Shown here piece by piece: positions 1-9,675 of a DNA stretch of 27,535 nt. Below the pieces are notes generated by a model, which worked only from the letters and a program-made list of their open reading frames with translations, ran no database searches and was not told the origin of the DNA. A program made the position numbers and the translations under genes. Positions within the stretch are counted from its first letter, which is position 1. The number at the start of each line of letters is the position of its first letter. This DNA is from Asparagopsis taxiformis (taxonomy: Eukaryota; Rhodophyta; Florideophyceae; Bonnemaisoniales; Bonnemaisoniaceae), in NCBI GenBank assembly GCA_030407315.1, contig JALQPE010000884.1, forward strand, positions 1-27,535. The letters run 5' to 3'.

Positions 1-2921
1 TTACTTCGGACGATGTGCACGGTGCCAGATCATGTAGATGCAGAATGAGGTCAAACCAAGGACCACCTGCACTGTGGGGATGCAGTCTGTCATTGCTGTC
101 AACGGATCCGTTGTCCGGGTCCCATGTGGACCACTTTAAACAAATGCACCCAAGTGATTTTTCCACAGCGGTTTTTGGGGCAAAGCAGGTCATATACTGA
201 ACGAAAGCGAGTTCTACAGGTTGAAACAGGTTTGGAGACTGCAGGCGTACCAGTGCCAGGACGCGCCCTACCCATATGGTTCTGTAGTCATCGGCAGTTC
301 CGGAGATGACGACAAAGGAGTACTGCGATCTCTTTGCGGGGCCGAGACGATGAAGTTGCAAAGACGCGCTGCTGCTTGTGCCTCGACACGTTTGTGGGGC
401 GAAGCATGCCACTGTGCGGGTCAAAGTCGTCGGCATCTGGGACGTACCCTCCCATGACGTAGGCGGACTTTACCACGGTGACGGAAATGTCCATGTCATG
501 TATTGGAGGGCCTTCTGCCGTGGCGCGCAGTCTAGCGAGGGTGAGGAACGCTTGTGCAGCTGTGTCACCGAGTTGCTGGAATAGCGTTATGGTGCCAGAC
601 GGGAACGAGGAGTTGTGCAGAGGCAAAAGAGTGGCAGGATCGGGCTGTCCGTCGATATCTGCAACGAGGAGGGTTGCATCGGGCAGCAGGGAGGCAAAGT
701 CGTGCAGTGCAACGGTGAATCCGTCGCGAACGAGTACTGCACCGTCTGTGGGCGATATCATGCGTGCGTTTCCCAATGTGTTCGATGGGGTGTGACCAGT
801 TGGAGTGGCCAAGGAGAATTCCATGTGGCGAATAGTCTCTTCCATGGTGTGGAGCGCCTTCGAGAGGTTTTCAATAACTCTGTTTGAACAGAAGATGCGA
901 GTGTTCGTAGGGGCCTGCATCAATGTGTTCCAGGGCGCCATATCTCTGCAAGTCACCGGGAAGATGGTCTAGAAGATGGAACTTGAAAGTTTTGAGACCT
1001 GTGGTGTGGAATGGGCCGAGGGTGGAGAGCATTGATTGTTTGAAATAGGAAATGGAGTTCTGGAGGCTTTCTAGTTCGGCGGCAGTCCAGTGCTTGATGC
1101 GACCGCGTTTCATGACCCATGCGACGAGGTCAGAGTATTGCGTGCAGATGGAAGTGAGGGGGGCTGTCTCTACTTCGTCACAGCATGTGTCAATGAATGC
1201 TGCGATGAAAGGGAACACCATGTCGACATGGTGATAGTCTTTGGCTGCGAGCATGCCGCGTATGCCGTCCTCCGTGAAGAGGCCGTTCAAATTGGTGCCA
1301 TCTCACCCTTGGAGAAGTCGACATGAAGACCGGTGATGTAGTAGTTGCGTTCGATAGCGGACAAAATGCTGTTTGAGCCGGCGAGGATGGATTTTTTCAC
1401 CTTCTTGAAGGTGCGAGGGTCCCGGAATGGGAGGCAGTGGTGGTGGTGAGGTCTGGGGAGCTGAGGCGGTGGACAATGCACTTTTTGATGAGCTTTGAGA
1501 TGCCGAGGTGGAGATTGTGCAGAGGCTCGAAGGAGAAAATGTTGTAGGGGTCTAGGGGACTGTTGGTGGGTAAAAGAGCGGTCGATTCGAGGACAGAGTG
1601 TTGTTCGAGGAGGGAGAGAGCTTCGAGCGGAGCAGTTGTATGCTCCTGAGCGCTCTCTTGGCGTGCAGAGCGTGTATCATCGAGGGAGCGGGGCTGGTGT
1701 GGCGCGGTGGATTCAAGTTGAGTGGCGGGGATGTAGCAGCGGTGGCAGGGATGTGTGGTGGTAGTGCTGTTGCGAGTGCATGACAGCTCTTTGGCCTCTG
1801 GAAAGTCGCAGCAATAATTGGCTAGGATGGGAAAGCATTGGCGGGCAGTTGCAGTGGAGTCTGTGCAGGGGAACCCGGAAGAGAACGCGGTGGATAGGGA
1901 CGAAAACACTTTTTCGAGTGCTTTATGAAGAATATCAATTTTGCGAGCGCGACTAGCAGAACTAGAGGTTGTCGGCATTTCATCACCGAACAAGGCGTTG
2001 GACGAAGGGTTAACAATGTACGGAAGATACCCGACGATGGTGAGGCCGGTACGGATGCAGTGGCGACGGAGGGGGGCGGAGAAGTTGAGCAGGTGACGTG
2101 TATGGGGTATGCGACGATTGCGGAGCTCTTGAGGCTTGTGCTGCTCTTGTCGGAGTACACTTGGAGGAGGCCGGCAAAGGAGGAAGGTGTGGGATCAGTT
2201 TCCTCTGCCCATACGACCTGTGGATCTTCCGAGAGCTGCACGCGCTTCTAGTAACCTGGTGCAGCGTTTTCGCGAATTCTGTGTGTAGGGGATGAGAAAA
2301 TATTGCGGTGCCGTCTGGGGCGGTCTGTGGGGAGGGGTGGAAGAGAGTATTTTGGTCGTTAGCCAGTGCTAACTGCCTGCGGAGCATGTCGACTGGGTCG
2401 CGGAGGTACAGCTGTGCCGAGTACTTACCAGTTTTGTCTGGAATGATGTGGCTCTTGTAACCTTCGGTGCGGAAATGTGTTTCGACCATGGAAGCGGTAA
2501 CGTGGCGACATTCTTCTACGGTGCGAACGGCGCTGTTGAACTTTTCTAGGGAGAATGCGGGGTCTTGTAGGATGGTGATGACTTCGCTCACGCGGCCAGC
2601 CCGGCCTTGTACTCGAGGGTTGTGAGACTGGCGGCGAGGGATTGCACGAGGAGGTCTGCGCGGGAGGGAGTTGAGGTTGGTGGCAGTGGAGCGCACAGGG
2701 TGAGTCGCTGGAGGAAGCACGACCAGATTCTGGGTCTGGGGAGCTGGGTTGCGGGAATCATGGTCGCCGTTTCGAGCAGGCTCATGGGTGACGGCAGGGA
2801 CACGAGCGTTGTTGAAATGTTGGGGAGAGGGGTTGAAACGGTAGCGACACGTTCGCTCATGCAGCGCGAGCGCATAAGCATCTACGCAGTAGTAGAAGCA
2901 CCCTTCATACTTGCATTCCAT
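1..2921 (-). pseudogene. Plavaka / CACTA-like DDE transposase, frameshifted, C-terminus cut by window edge
   Basis: A cut-and-paste type DNA transposase spread over at least three minus-strand frames. The likely start is the ATG at 2921-2919, which begins MECKYEGC and a C2HC-like finger ending in HERTC. Next comes a conserved RDPVDMLRRQL segment (around 2380), then the first acidic residue in VYSDKSS (D at 2149-2151). The second D is in CCDFPEA (1805-1807), followed by a Cys pair in HPCHRC (1736-1747) and the HNLHLGISK segment near 1500. The third acidic residue is in GPYEHSHLLFK (904-906). The final part, with WVGRVLALVRLQSP and a FVQYM strand, reads through 300-1 and leaves the window. These motifs in this order are typical of Plavaka/Tnp2-like transposases. 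Frame changes occur near 2250, 2075, 1480, 1290, 870-900 and 300-350; one coincides with six Gs at 2071-2076. The family is fairly sure. Whether the breaks are decay or assembly error is not. Confidence 0.8.
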
Positions 2922-3110
2922 GTCGAGTTTTGACGCAAAAGGGAGGATTGCGAGCTGAACAGGGGAGACTGTGCCGTCCAGATGCGACCAATTTATTTTT
3001 GTGGTGCTTTCGAGACTTGGAATGTAACGTGTTCGTTCGTAGTTTGTGGGTAGTAGTTTTGTGCTCACTCCAGCTGACATCCCAACGGTGGAATTTAACC
3101 GAGAGTTCAA

Positions 3111-3520
3111 TCATTTCCAACTGTTACATCACATTGCGTGCTGGCAACGTGTGCATGGAGGACGAACGACGACCCTGGGACATGAATTTTCAATTAATTC
3201 ATTTGTAATAATAAACTTTTTTATTTCCGAACTTCGTGGAATCTGAATGTGCTTTACAGCGGATATGCCACGGATCATGTAAGGAAAGCAAATGGATTCT
3301 CATATATATGATTATATGTTTATATTCGTTGTTCTCGATCCGGATCTCATTGTTCGGGGGATTCAGAGACCATGGCTTGGGCCATACTCAATCTCACTGC
3401 CGGCGATGATTTCGAGTATGCACAGCAAGACTTAAGCGGACGCAGAAAGCTGTCCGGTCGACGCCGCAGGCTCCACTCCGCCCTCATCACCGACTGATCT
3501 TCTTTGACCGACTTTGCTTT
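3111..3520. other. 5' flank of the left transposase, no gene seen
   Basis: No convincing coding region on either strand. It is AT-rich around 3185-3240 and 3295-3330, where a promoter for the minus-strand transposase could lie, but I see no clear TATA box at a sensible distance. Confidence 0.4.
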
Positions 3521-3558
3521 GTACGTGCGCGAATCTTGATCAAGATTCGCGCACGTAC
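3521..3558. repeat. Perfect 38-bp palindrome
   Basis: Read directly: the two 19-base arms are exact reverse complements with no loop, centred on TTGATCAA and with GTACGTGCGCG at the outer end. It separates the transposase flank from the tandem-repeat block on its right. It could be a remnant of a transposon terminus or a fold-back insertion. Confidence 0.9.
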
Positions 3559-3597
3559 TTCGTTCCATCCTCTACCCTCGAGGGTATGCGTTGAGGG

Positions 3598-4640
3598 AAG
3601 CGTGGGTTTTGAGTCTGACTATTTCCGTTGATGCGATATTTTTCATGGGAAGCCTGTTGACTGATGGTGTGTATTGAGCGGAGGATGGAAGAGAGGTACG
3701 TGAAGTTTTGAAAGTATGCTGTGAGGGAAGGTTGATTTTGAGTCTGACTGTTGTGGTTGATTCCGATGTGTGTAGATGATGCAGGAATGTTGATGACGGA
3801 AGGTAAGTTTCATTGAGTGCCAAGATGTGCTTTGCGAAGATATGGACTGCTGACTATGATTATTGTTAATTGCAAGTTTTTTGGATCATGGTTTGTATTG
3901 TGTGTAGGATGGATGAGAGGTACATTTGCGAGTTCTCAGGGTATGTAGCGAGGGAAACGTTGGTTTTCAATCTGACTGTTGCGATTGAATCCGATGTTGC
4001 GTAGGTGATGGAGGAATAGTGATGACGGAAGGTAAGTCACATTGGGCGCCCAGACCGGTTGTGCGAAGATGCGGAATGCTGACTACTTTTCTGGCTACAC
4101 GATTACGTGATTTATGGTTTTTATTGTGTGCAGGATGGAACAGGTAAAGTAAGTGTGCGAGTTTTGAAAGTAAGCAGCGAGGGAAGGTTGGTTTGAGTCT
4201 GACTATTTCCGTTGATGCGATATTTTTCATTGGAAGCCTATTGAGTCATGGTGTGTATTGTGTGGAGCGAAGGTAAGTGTGCGAGTTTTGAAAGTATGCT
4301 GTGATGGAAGGTTGGTTTTGAGTCTGACTGTTGTGGTTGATTCCGATGTTGTGTAGATGATGCAGGAATGTTGATGACAGAAGGTAAGTTTTACTGAGCA
4401 CCAAGACTTGTTTTGCGAAGATATGGACTGCTGACTTTGATTATTCATTGCAAGGTTTTGGATCATGGTTTGTATTTTGTGTAGGATGGATGATTCAGTC
4501 ATCCTCTCGGAGAGGTAAGTAAGGGAGTTTCTAGGATATCTGTCGTGGTAAGCGTTGCTTTGAGTCTGACTGTTGTGGTTGATTCTGATGTTGTGTATGT
4601 GATGCAGGAGTGGTGAAGCAGGAACGGCAGGACTGAAGGA
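3598..4640. repeat. Diverged tandem repeat block (about 585-bp period, shorter sub-units)
   Basis: The segment starting GAGTCTGACT recurs near 3609, 3740, 3967, 4196, 4321 and 4560. The stretch 3609-3940 recurs with small changes from about 4196 to 4500, so the large period is roughly 585 bp. Sub-units contain GGTAAGT and GTGTAG/GTGCAG, which look like intron ends but fall in no conserved reading frame. Open frames on the minus strand here are by-products of the repeat. Confidence 0.75.
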
Positions 4641-4963
4641 GAGTGAAGAAGGGATGTAGGAAGATGGGGAATGAAGCTGTGAGGTGTTTCTGGTATGTGT
4701 ATATTTTGGGGCATACGATAGAAGTGAGAGTGCGTTTCAAGTGGTGTAAGATTTTGCTGACCATGTTCGTGTTTGATGTCTTGATGATTTAATGGGCTGG
4801 GGTGGTGTCGAGGAAAGCGGGGATGGTATTGGGAAGGAGCGTATTTTTTGTAATCTAGGTCGTGAGGGTTCTTGCAGTATGTGCGGATGGTGGTGCATGG
4901 CGTTCGGATGGTAGGGAGAACGCGATAGTGAGGGAGATGGGTGATCGACGATATGCTGACAGG
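4641..4963. other. Unassigned spacer
   Basis: No gene, structured repeat or recognisable signal was found between the tandem-repeat block and the 24-bp repeat. Both strands lack a long reading frame of convincing composition. Confidence 0.4.
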
Positions 4964-5083
4964 TATTTTGTATTCTGGCTGGATACGTATTTCCTATTCT
5001 AACCGGGTATTTATTTCCTATTCTAACCGGGTATTTATTTCCTATTCTGACCAGATATGTATTCCCTATTCTAGAGAGACGTA
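4964..5083. repeat. 24-bp tandem repeat, five units
   Basis: Five consecutive 24-bp units begin at 4964, 4988, 5012, 5036 and 5060, each carrying a TATTTCCTATTCT-like core. The two middle units are identical and the outer ones diverge. The period is a multiple of three, so the minus strand shows an eight-residue peptide repeat, most likely incidental. Confidence 0.85.
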
Positions 5084-5199
5084 TTGTATACGAGCAGTTT
5101 CCTAAATGAGAGAATAAAATACGGTCCGATATGGGCCCTGAATTTACCATCCGCTGTAATTTCTTCCCTCCCGGTTTTCGCTGATATATTGTATACTGG

Positions 5200-5758
5200 A
5201 TGTCGGGTCCTAGTATTCCGCCATATGTACTAGAGAAAGTGGATGTCGGGTCCTAGTATTCCGCCATATGTACTAGAGAAAGTGGATGTCGGGTCCTAGT
5301 ATTCCGCCAAACGTACTAGAGAAAGTGGATGTCGGGTCCTAGTATTCCGCCATATGTACTAGAGAAAGTGGATGTCGGGTCCTAGTATTCGCCATATGTA
5401 CTAGAGAAAGTGGATGTCGGGTCCTAGTATTCCGCCATATGTACTAGAGAAAGTGGATGTCGGGTCCTAGTATTCCGCCAAACGTACTAGAGAAAGTGGA
5501 TGTCGGGTCCTAGTATTCCGCCATATGTACTAGAGAAAGTGGATGTCGGGTCCTAGTATTCCGCCATATGTACTAGAGAAAGTGGATGTCGGGTCCTAGT
5601 ATTCCGCCATATGTACTAGAGAAAGTGGATGTCGGGTCCTAGTATTCCGCCAAACGTACTAGAGAAAGTGGATGTCGGGTCTAGTATTCCGCCATATGTA
5701 CTAGAGAAAGTGGATGTCGGGCCCTAGTATTCCGCCATATGTACTAGAGAAAGTGGAC
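5200..5758. repeat. 43-bp minisatellite, 13 units
   Basis: Thirteen head-to-tail units start at 5200, 5243, 5286, 5329, 5372, 5414, 5457, 5500, 5543, 5586, 5629, 5672 and 5714. Each begins ATGTCGGGTCCTAGTATTCC and ends in TACTAGAGAAAGTGG. Units 5 and 12 lack one base. Units 3, 7 and 11 carry AAACG where the others have ATATG, so the array has a four-unit super-period of about 172 bp. It ends at the inverted repeat that precedes the next gene. Confidence 0.95.
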
Positions 5759-5801
5759 GTCCGCATCCAAAAAATTTTTATTTTTTTTTGGACGCGGACG
5801 T
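5757..5801. repeat. Inverted repeat with A/T-run loop
   Basis: Arms at 5757-5774 and 5784-5801 are reverse complements with one mismatch (ACGTCCGCATCC against GGACGCGGACGT) and flank an A/T run. A third direct half-copy, GGACGTCCGCGTCCA, lies at 5853-5867 just before the coding region. An inverted piece of the minisatellite core (ACTAGGACCC) lies near 5829. The arrangement may be the left end of a mobile unit carrying the next two genes. Confidence 0.8.
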
Positions 5802-5953
5802 TCATTTGTTCTAGTAAATCTCGGGCCGACTAGGACCCGTACTAGAGAGACTGGACGTCCGCGTCCACTTCCGAAAACACAGACGTGGAACGTTTGGCGT
5901 CTGTGGTTGACAATGTCCCAGTACAAGAAGCTCAAAGACCTGACGGAGAAAAG

Positions 5954-6916
5954 ATGACAATGGAGGACATGCTGTACCTCAGTCAGCGTTTGAATGAACT
6001 CGTCCACACGGTGTTACCGACCACAGTTCGAGATCGTATCCACGCGATCATTAGCATTTATAACTGCAATGTCAAATATGCCCGACCCGGTGAAAGAACT
6101 GTCGCTGATATGCCTGCATCACAGGTTGCGAACTGGTTCTTCCAGCGCCACTTCAGCGGTATTCTGAAGAAGAGCACGGTATCTTCTATAGTGAATGTGG
6201 CGTTGAACATGAGGCGTTCACCCCGCACATACGCTGCGTACAAGGCTTGCTCAGGAAGAAAGGAAAACGAAGTTGGAATCAGTCTTTTAATTCTCAAGGA
6301 CACTGCTTGTACAAGGGCGGAGGATCGTGCCAGTGAGCTAATGGTCAAGTGCATTCACTACCGCAATGTCCAACTGCTTCCCACCTTCGGTCGTGTCCCG
6401 TCTTTCGACCTTCGGACGTACTTGACCTACATTCAACAATATTACGAAGTCATTCGTGAGATGGCACGTGCCAGTAACCTGTCAACCGAAGACATCGCTG
6501 ACCTCGAAGACTTGGAATCAGACGGAACGGATATGATACCAACGTGGAAATCCGTCTACAAACGTATGATTCAATACGAGGAAGAGCCCGTGCCGAGGAA
6601 ACCCGAAAACCAGGAGGCACGGCTGGAGAGTTTTCGATCCGTTCTTCGAGACCGCTTTGGAATTCAGTCCACTCGCCAGGTTTCATCCGAATCACACGGC
6701 CGGGATGAAGAAGAAGACGGCAATGGAGAAAACAAGGGGGTTCAAGACAAGCGCCAAGGTGGCGAACCAGTCACTCAAGCTATTATGCAAGCTTCGCAGT
6801 CGACTGGTGCTGCTCAACCAGCGACGAAGACTACGGGTGCTTCCAGACATGAACGTCGTTTAACCCCAATTCGAAGACGTTATCATGGAACCTCTCCCAA
6901 TCCCCATCTCTTCTGA
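5954..6916 (+). CDS. Unrecognised protein, about 320 aa, upstream partner of the 2OG oxygenase gene
   Basis: I do not recognise the family. The frame is open from 5846, but the first in-frame ATG is 5954 (MTMEDML), so a 320-residue product is likeliest unless an upstream exon exists. Roughly the first 220 residues look globular and helical, with segments such as VANWFFQRHFSG and RTYLTYIQQYY. The last 100 are charged and low-complexity, rich in E, G, Q and R. No membrane segment, signal peptide or catalytic motif is evident. Its last 32 bases overlap the start of the next gene in another frame, unusual for separate eukaryotic genes. The two may be one element's gene pair, or a single gene broken by an indel or joined by splicing. 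The strand, composition and adjacency support a functional link. Confidence 0.65.
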   Translation: MTMEDMLYLSQRLNELVHTVLPTTVRDRIHAIISIYNCNVKYARPGERTVADMPASQVANWFFQRHFSGILKKSTVSSIVNVALNMRRSPRTYAAYKACSGRKENEVGISLLILKDTACTRAEDRASELMVKCIHYRNVQLLPTFGRVPSFDLRTYLTYIQQYYEVIREMARASNLSTEDIADLEDLESDGTDMIPTWKSVYKRMIQYEEEPVPRKPENQEARLESFRSVLRDRFGIQSTRQVSSESHGRDEEEDGNGENKGVQDKRQGGEPVTQAIMQASQSTGAAQPATKTTGASRHERRLTPIRRRYHGTSPNPHLF

Positions 6917-9158
6917 TGACGTCGTTATCGACGAGACCGTCGAGGAACTACCGTCCACTCCCCCATCAAAACAGGTGATACCCGAAACCAGCGCTGGGTC
7001 GGATGACGACATGGAGATTTCCAAGGATGCACCAGAGGAGGATGCACCTGAAAAGGATGCACCTGAAAAGGATGCAAATTCTCCACATCCCGAGCAACTG
7101 GGCTCCGAGGACGAGAACCGTTCTGAACCACCCGACGCGCATTCCACTCCCTCTTCACGGAATGAAATTGGTGCGGATGGTGCGGAAGATGGCACAGAAG
7201 TTCAGAAAGCTCCGGATTCAGCGTCGAAGGGAGCAAGTAAGACTGTATCTAACATCACAGTCAGCCGCATACCGCGTGACAGTACTACCCCACGCCCGTT
7301 TCCATGCTCTTTGGGAGATTACTGCGCTTTTCCTGGAAGTGCCGCAGTTCATAAATGCACGGCTTGCGGAATTAATCCGGTTCACAATCTATGTGACTAT
7401 GCGCGAGTGCATCATCTCATCCCAAGGAAGTACCTCGCTACAGGGGAGCGTGATATGGTCTTCGTTTGTTCCAGGAAATGTTACGATGGTGGGAAAGATG
7501 GTGACCCACCATCTTGGAAGCCGCCAGCGGGAGTAACGGAGCAGGAAGCCTGGGAAGGGGATGACTTCAACCCGTATGCGAAGGCCAGTTCCAGTACTGA
7601 TTCGGTGGAAAAACCTCAGCAGCCCTCTGAACCCGCTCCTCAACAGACGGGGGCGAAGAGGAAATTTCCTTCTTCTCCAGGAGCTCCACCCGCGAAGCGG
7701 CGAGCTATATCATCCCCCCAATCTCTCTCTTTCCCTTCCCGTCTTACTCGTTCAAAGGCAAGATCTGCTGCTATTGCTGAGCACATCGCGTCACTTGATT
7801 CCCCATCTACTCCTTCGGTTACTCCTCGGTCTGCCTCTGGAACAAAGAAGACGAAGAAAGCAGCAATTGCTTTAAAGCAAGTCAAGGAAGGTAATGATGA
7901 GGGAGGAAGCATGGACGGCAATGAAGACTCCGGAGAAGAAAAACAAGACGAGGATCAAATCACTCCTACGAGGTTGCAATCCAAAGGTTTCAAAGTACAT
8001 CGGTACGAGGACCAGCAACCTGAGCCCCCATCATTTTTCACCAGTCATACTTCTGTAGAGGAGGCTGCTTCAATGGTGCGTTCCATTTCCAGTTTGCTGC
8101 ATCCGGAACACCGCTCGGGATTTCATGTAACGGAGGGTGAGGTGGAAGAGTTTCAGCAGGATATAGAGTCCGTGGCAGGGGATACAAGTTCTTCAAGATT
8201 GGTTTACTTCGAGCGTGCCAGGGCCCGATTGGACTCTCTTGGTTATGTCGTCCTTGACGGCATCCTACAACCATCCGAGCTCAGCTCTACTATCCACAAA
8301 CTCCTCGACTCGTTTTGTAACATGTTCGTAGATGGGCAGGATGGTGCTTGGGGGCCCATTCTGAATTCGGGTTCTTCCGACCAGGATGCGCGTGGTGGCC
8401 CGGATGAACAAAGGTTCATGACCCCATGCAAGGCTGTAGTGGAAGATCTGGAAAAGGATTCTACTTCCACTCTCGCGAGAGACAAGGCGGCCTTGGATGT
8501 TTTCTTTGCTATCATAGCAGAAAAGTTGCATCTAGAGGATTCAACTCCGTCTCTGGACGGATTTGAAAAAGGCCCGAAGCTCCAGTTCGGGAAGACAGGG
8601 CTCAGGTTGCTTCTAACTGGATCTCGTTGCGAGCGCCAAGTCCCACATCTCGACTTCGTCTACCCTGGTCCTCCGTTAGAAGACGAAAACCGCTTCAACG
8701 GGACTCCTATTCCATTTCCGGATTATTCATTCATCGCTACTGGTGCAATGGGCACTCCGCTTATTGTACGGCCGCGAAGCCATGCATTCCTTAACGCTCC
8801 CCATCGATCTGCAGCGGCCATATTTCCCCTTCTCAAGCCAGAATTGGTATGGATCCCACCGTATTCTGTTATAGTATGTCGTGGGGACCTCGAGCACAGC
8901 GGCCCGGGATGGAAAGATCACGAGCTGATGAAAACCAAGCTTGGGAAGAAATACAAGATGGTTTATCCTCATCATATTAGGGCCCACACCATGGCAATTC
9001 GGGAAACATCGGTCTTAGTCAACGATCTAGTCTATGCACCGTTGAAGGACTCGCGTCCGGTCGCAAGGCCAGATATGTACGAGTTACCCCACGACGTCGA
9101 GAGTGATACCAGCTCTTCTTCAGCTGGCAGTTCTGGGGAGGATTACATGGAAGTCTAG
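6885..9158 (+). CDS. PHD-like finger plus 2OG-Fe(II) dioxygenase-like protein, 757 aa
   Basis: Starts at ATG 6885. Residues 1-130 are acidic and disordered, with a short DAPEKDAPEKDA repeat. Residues 141-199 form a C4HC3 pattern: C141, C147, C158, C161, H167, C170, C195, C199. The order matches a PHD finger, but C141-C147 and C195-C199 are wider spaced than usual. A basic stretch near 260-280 (AKRKF, AKRRA) resembles a nuclear signal. Residues about 450-720 look like a double-stranded beta-helix oxygenase: H588 and D590 in PHLDF, a strand TPLIVRPRSH, distal H671 in GDLEHSGPG, and KKYKMVYPHH, where a lysine could bind 2-oxoglutarate. Known relatives hydroxylate or demethylate nucleic acids, proteins or small molecules. 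The PHD-like finger suggests a chromatin role, which is inference; the substrate is unknown. It is intronless and followed by hairpin repeats and a transposase gene. Confidence 0.75.
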   Translation: MEPLPIPISSDDVVIDETVEELPSTPPSKQVIPETSAGSDDDMEISKDAPEEDAPEKDAPEKDANSPHPEQLGSEDENRSEPPDAHSTPSSRNEIGADGAEDGTEVQKAPDSASKGASKTVSNITVSRIPRDSTTPRPFPCSLGDYCAFPGSAAVHKCTACGINPVHNLCDYARVHHLIPRKYLATGERDMVFVCSRKCYDGGKDGDPPSWKPPAGVTEQEAWEGDDFNPYAKASSSTDSVEKPQQPSEPAPQQTGAKRKFPSSPGAPPAKRRAISSPQSLSFPSRLTRSKARSAAIAEHIASLDSPSTPSVTPRSASGTKKTKKAAIALKQVKEGNDEGGSMDGNEDSGEEKQDEDQITPTRLQSKGFKVHRYEDQQPEPPSFFTSHTSVEEAASMVRSISSLLHPEHRSGFHVTEGEVEEFQQDIESVAGDTSSSRLVYFERARARLDSLGYVVLDGILQPSELSSTIHKLLDSFCNMFVDGQDGAWGPILNSGSSDQDARGGPDEQRFMTPCKAVVEDLEKDSTSTLARDKAALDVFFAIIAEKLHLEDSTPSLDGFEKGPKLQFGKTGLRLLLTGSRCERQVPHLDFVYPGPPLEDENRFNGTPIPFPDYSFIATGAMGTPLIVRPRSHAFLNAPHRSAAAIFPLLKPELVWIPPYSVIVCRGDLEHSGPGWKDHELMKTKLGKKYKMVYPHHIRAHTMAIRETSVLVNDLVYAPLKDSRPVARPDMYELPHDVESDTSSSSAGSSGEDYMEV

Positions 9159-9449
9159 AATCTGTTAGTTACCGTAGACATTAGTTGATCTCTCGTATTT
9201 CAACGATTCTGTTGCTTGCTGCAACCAGTTGACTATTCCATAACTCTACGATATGTCTTCATAAACCGTCTCTTTTTTCATTCTATACATCAACTCTCCC
9301 AGCCAACCTGAGCTGAACAAACAGAGCGTGATATTGAAATATACCTGTCCTGTCCCTTCCTCCATGTACACCTCCCTTCTCGTAGATACTTGTCTAGCTT
9401 TTAGTTACAGTTACAGTTCTATCATCTTTTAAAGCAGAGTAGAAGTAGG
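9159..9449 (+). other. 3' flank of the oxygenase gene
   Basis: AT-rich non-coding DNA, presumably holding the 3' untranslated region of the preceding gene. No canonical AATAAA signal close to the stop is convincing. It ends where the ~410-bp tandem repeat begins. Confidence 0.35.
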
Positions 9450-9544
9450 CTAGAACAAAGGTTTGGGACCTCTCATACTACTCCTCAGGTGTGCCTTGGC
9501 ACTGCTACCAACGACCAGAACACCTCCACAGCGCCTTTTCCGTG

Positions 9545-9675
9545 GATGATAAAATTTGGTAATTTTTTGGGCTCCAAAATTACTCGAGTAAAAACTGATC
9601 TAGTCTTTGTCGGGAGCTAGATCAGTTTTACTCGAGTAATTTTTGGAGCCCAAAAAATTACCAAATTTTATCATC
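9545..9675. repeat. Long hairpin, copy A
   Basis: Arms of about 57 bases run from GATGATAAAATTTGG inward to CTGATCTAG and back, with a ~14-base loop reading TCTTTGTCGGGAGC. Pairing is almost perfect, with one single-base length difference. Each arm contains the self-complementary core ACTCGAGT. Confidence 0.9.

Noticed and set aside
221..2295. Several plus-strand open frames across the left transposase
   Set aside because: They are antisense shadows. The minus strand carries an ordered series of transposase motifs over the same bases.
3572..5150. Chain of minus-strand frames with repeated peptide motifs
   Set aside because: They arise from the tandem repeats (a 24-bp period gives a peptide repeat). 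They have no domain and low-complexity composition.
5200..5758. CRISPR-like array
   Set aside because: The units abut without unique spacers, and this is eukaryotic DNA. It is a minisatellite.
5885..5953. Start of the unrecognised gene at 5885
   Set aside because: The codon there is GTG. A nuclear eukaryotic gene would be expected to start at the first in-frame ATG, 5954, unless an upstream exon exists.
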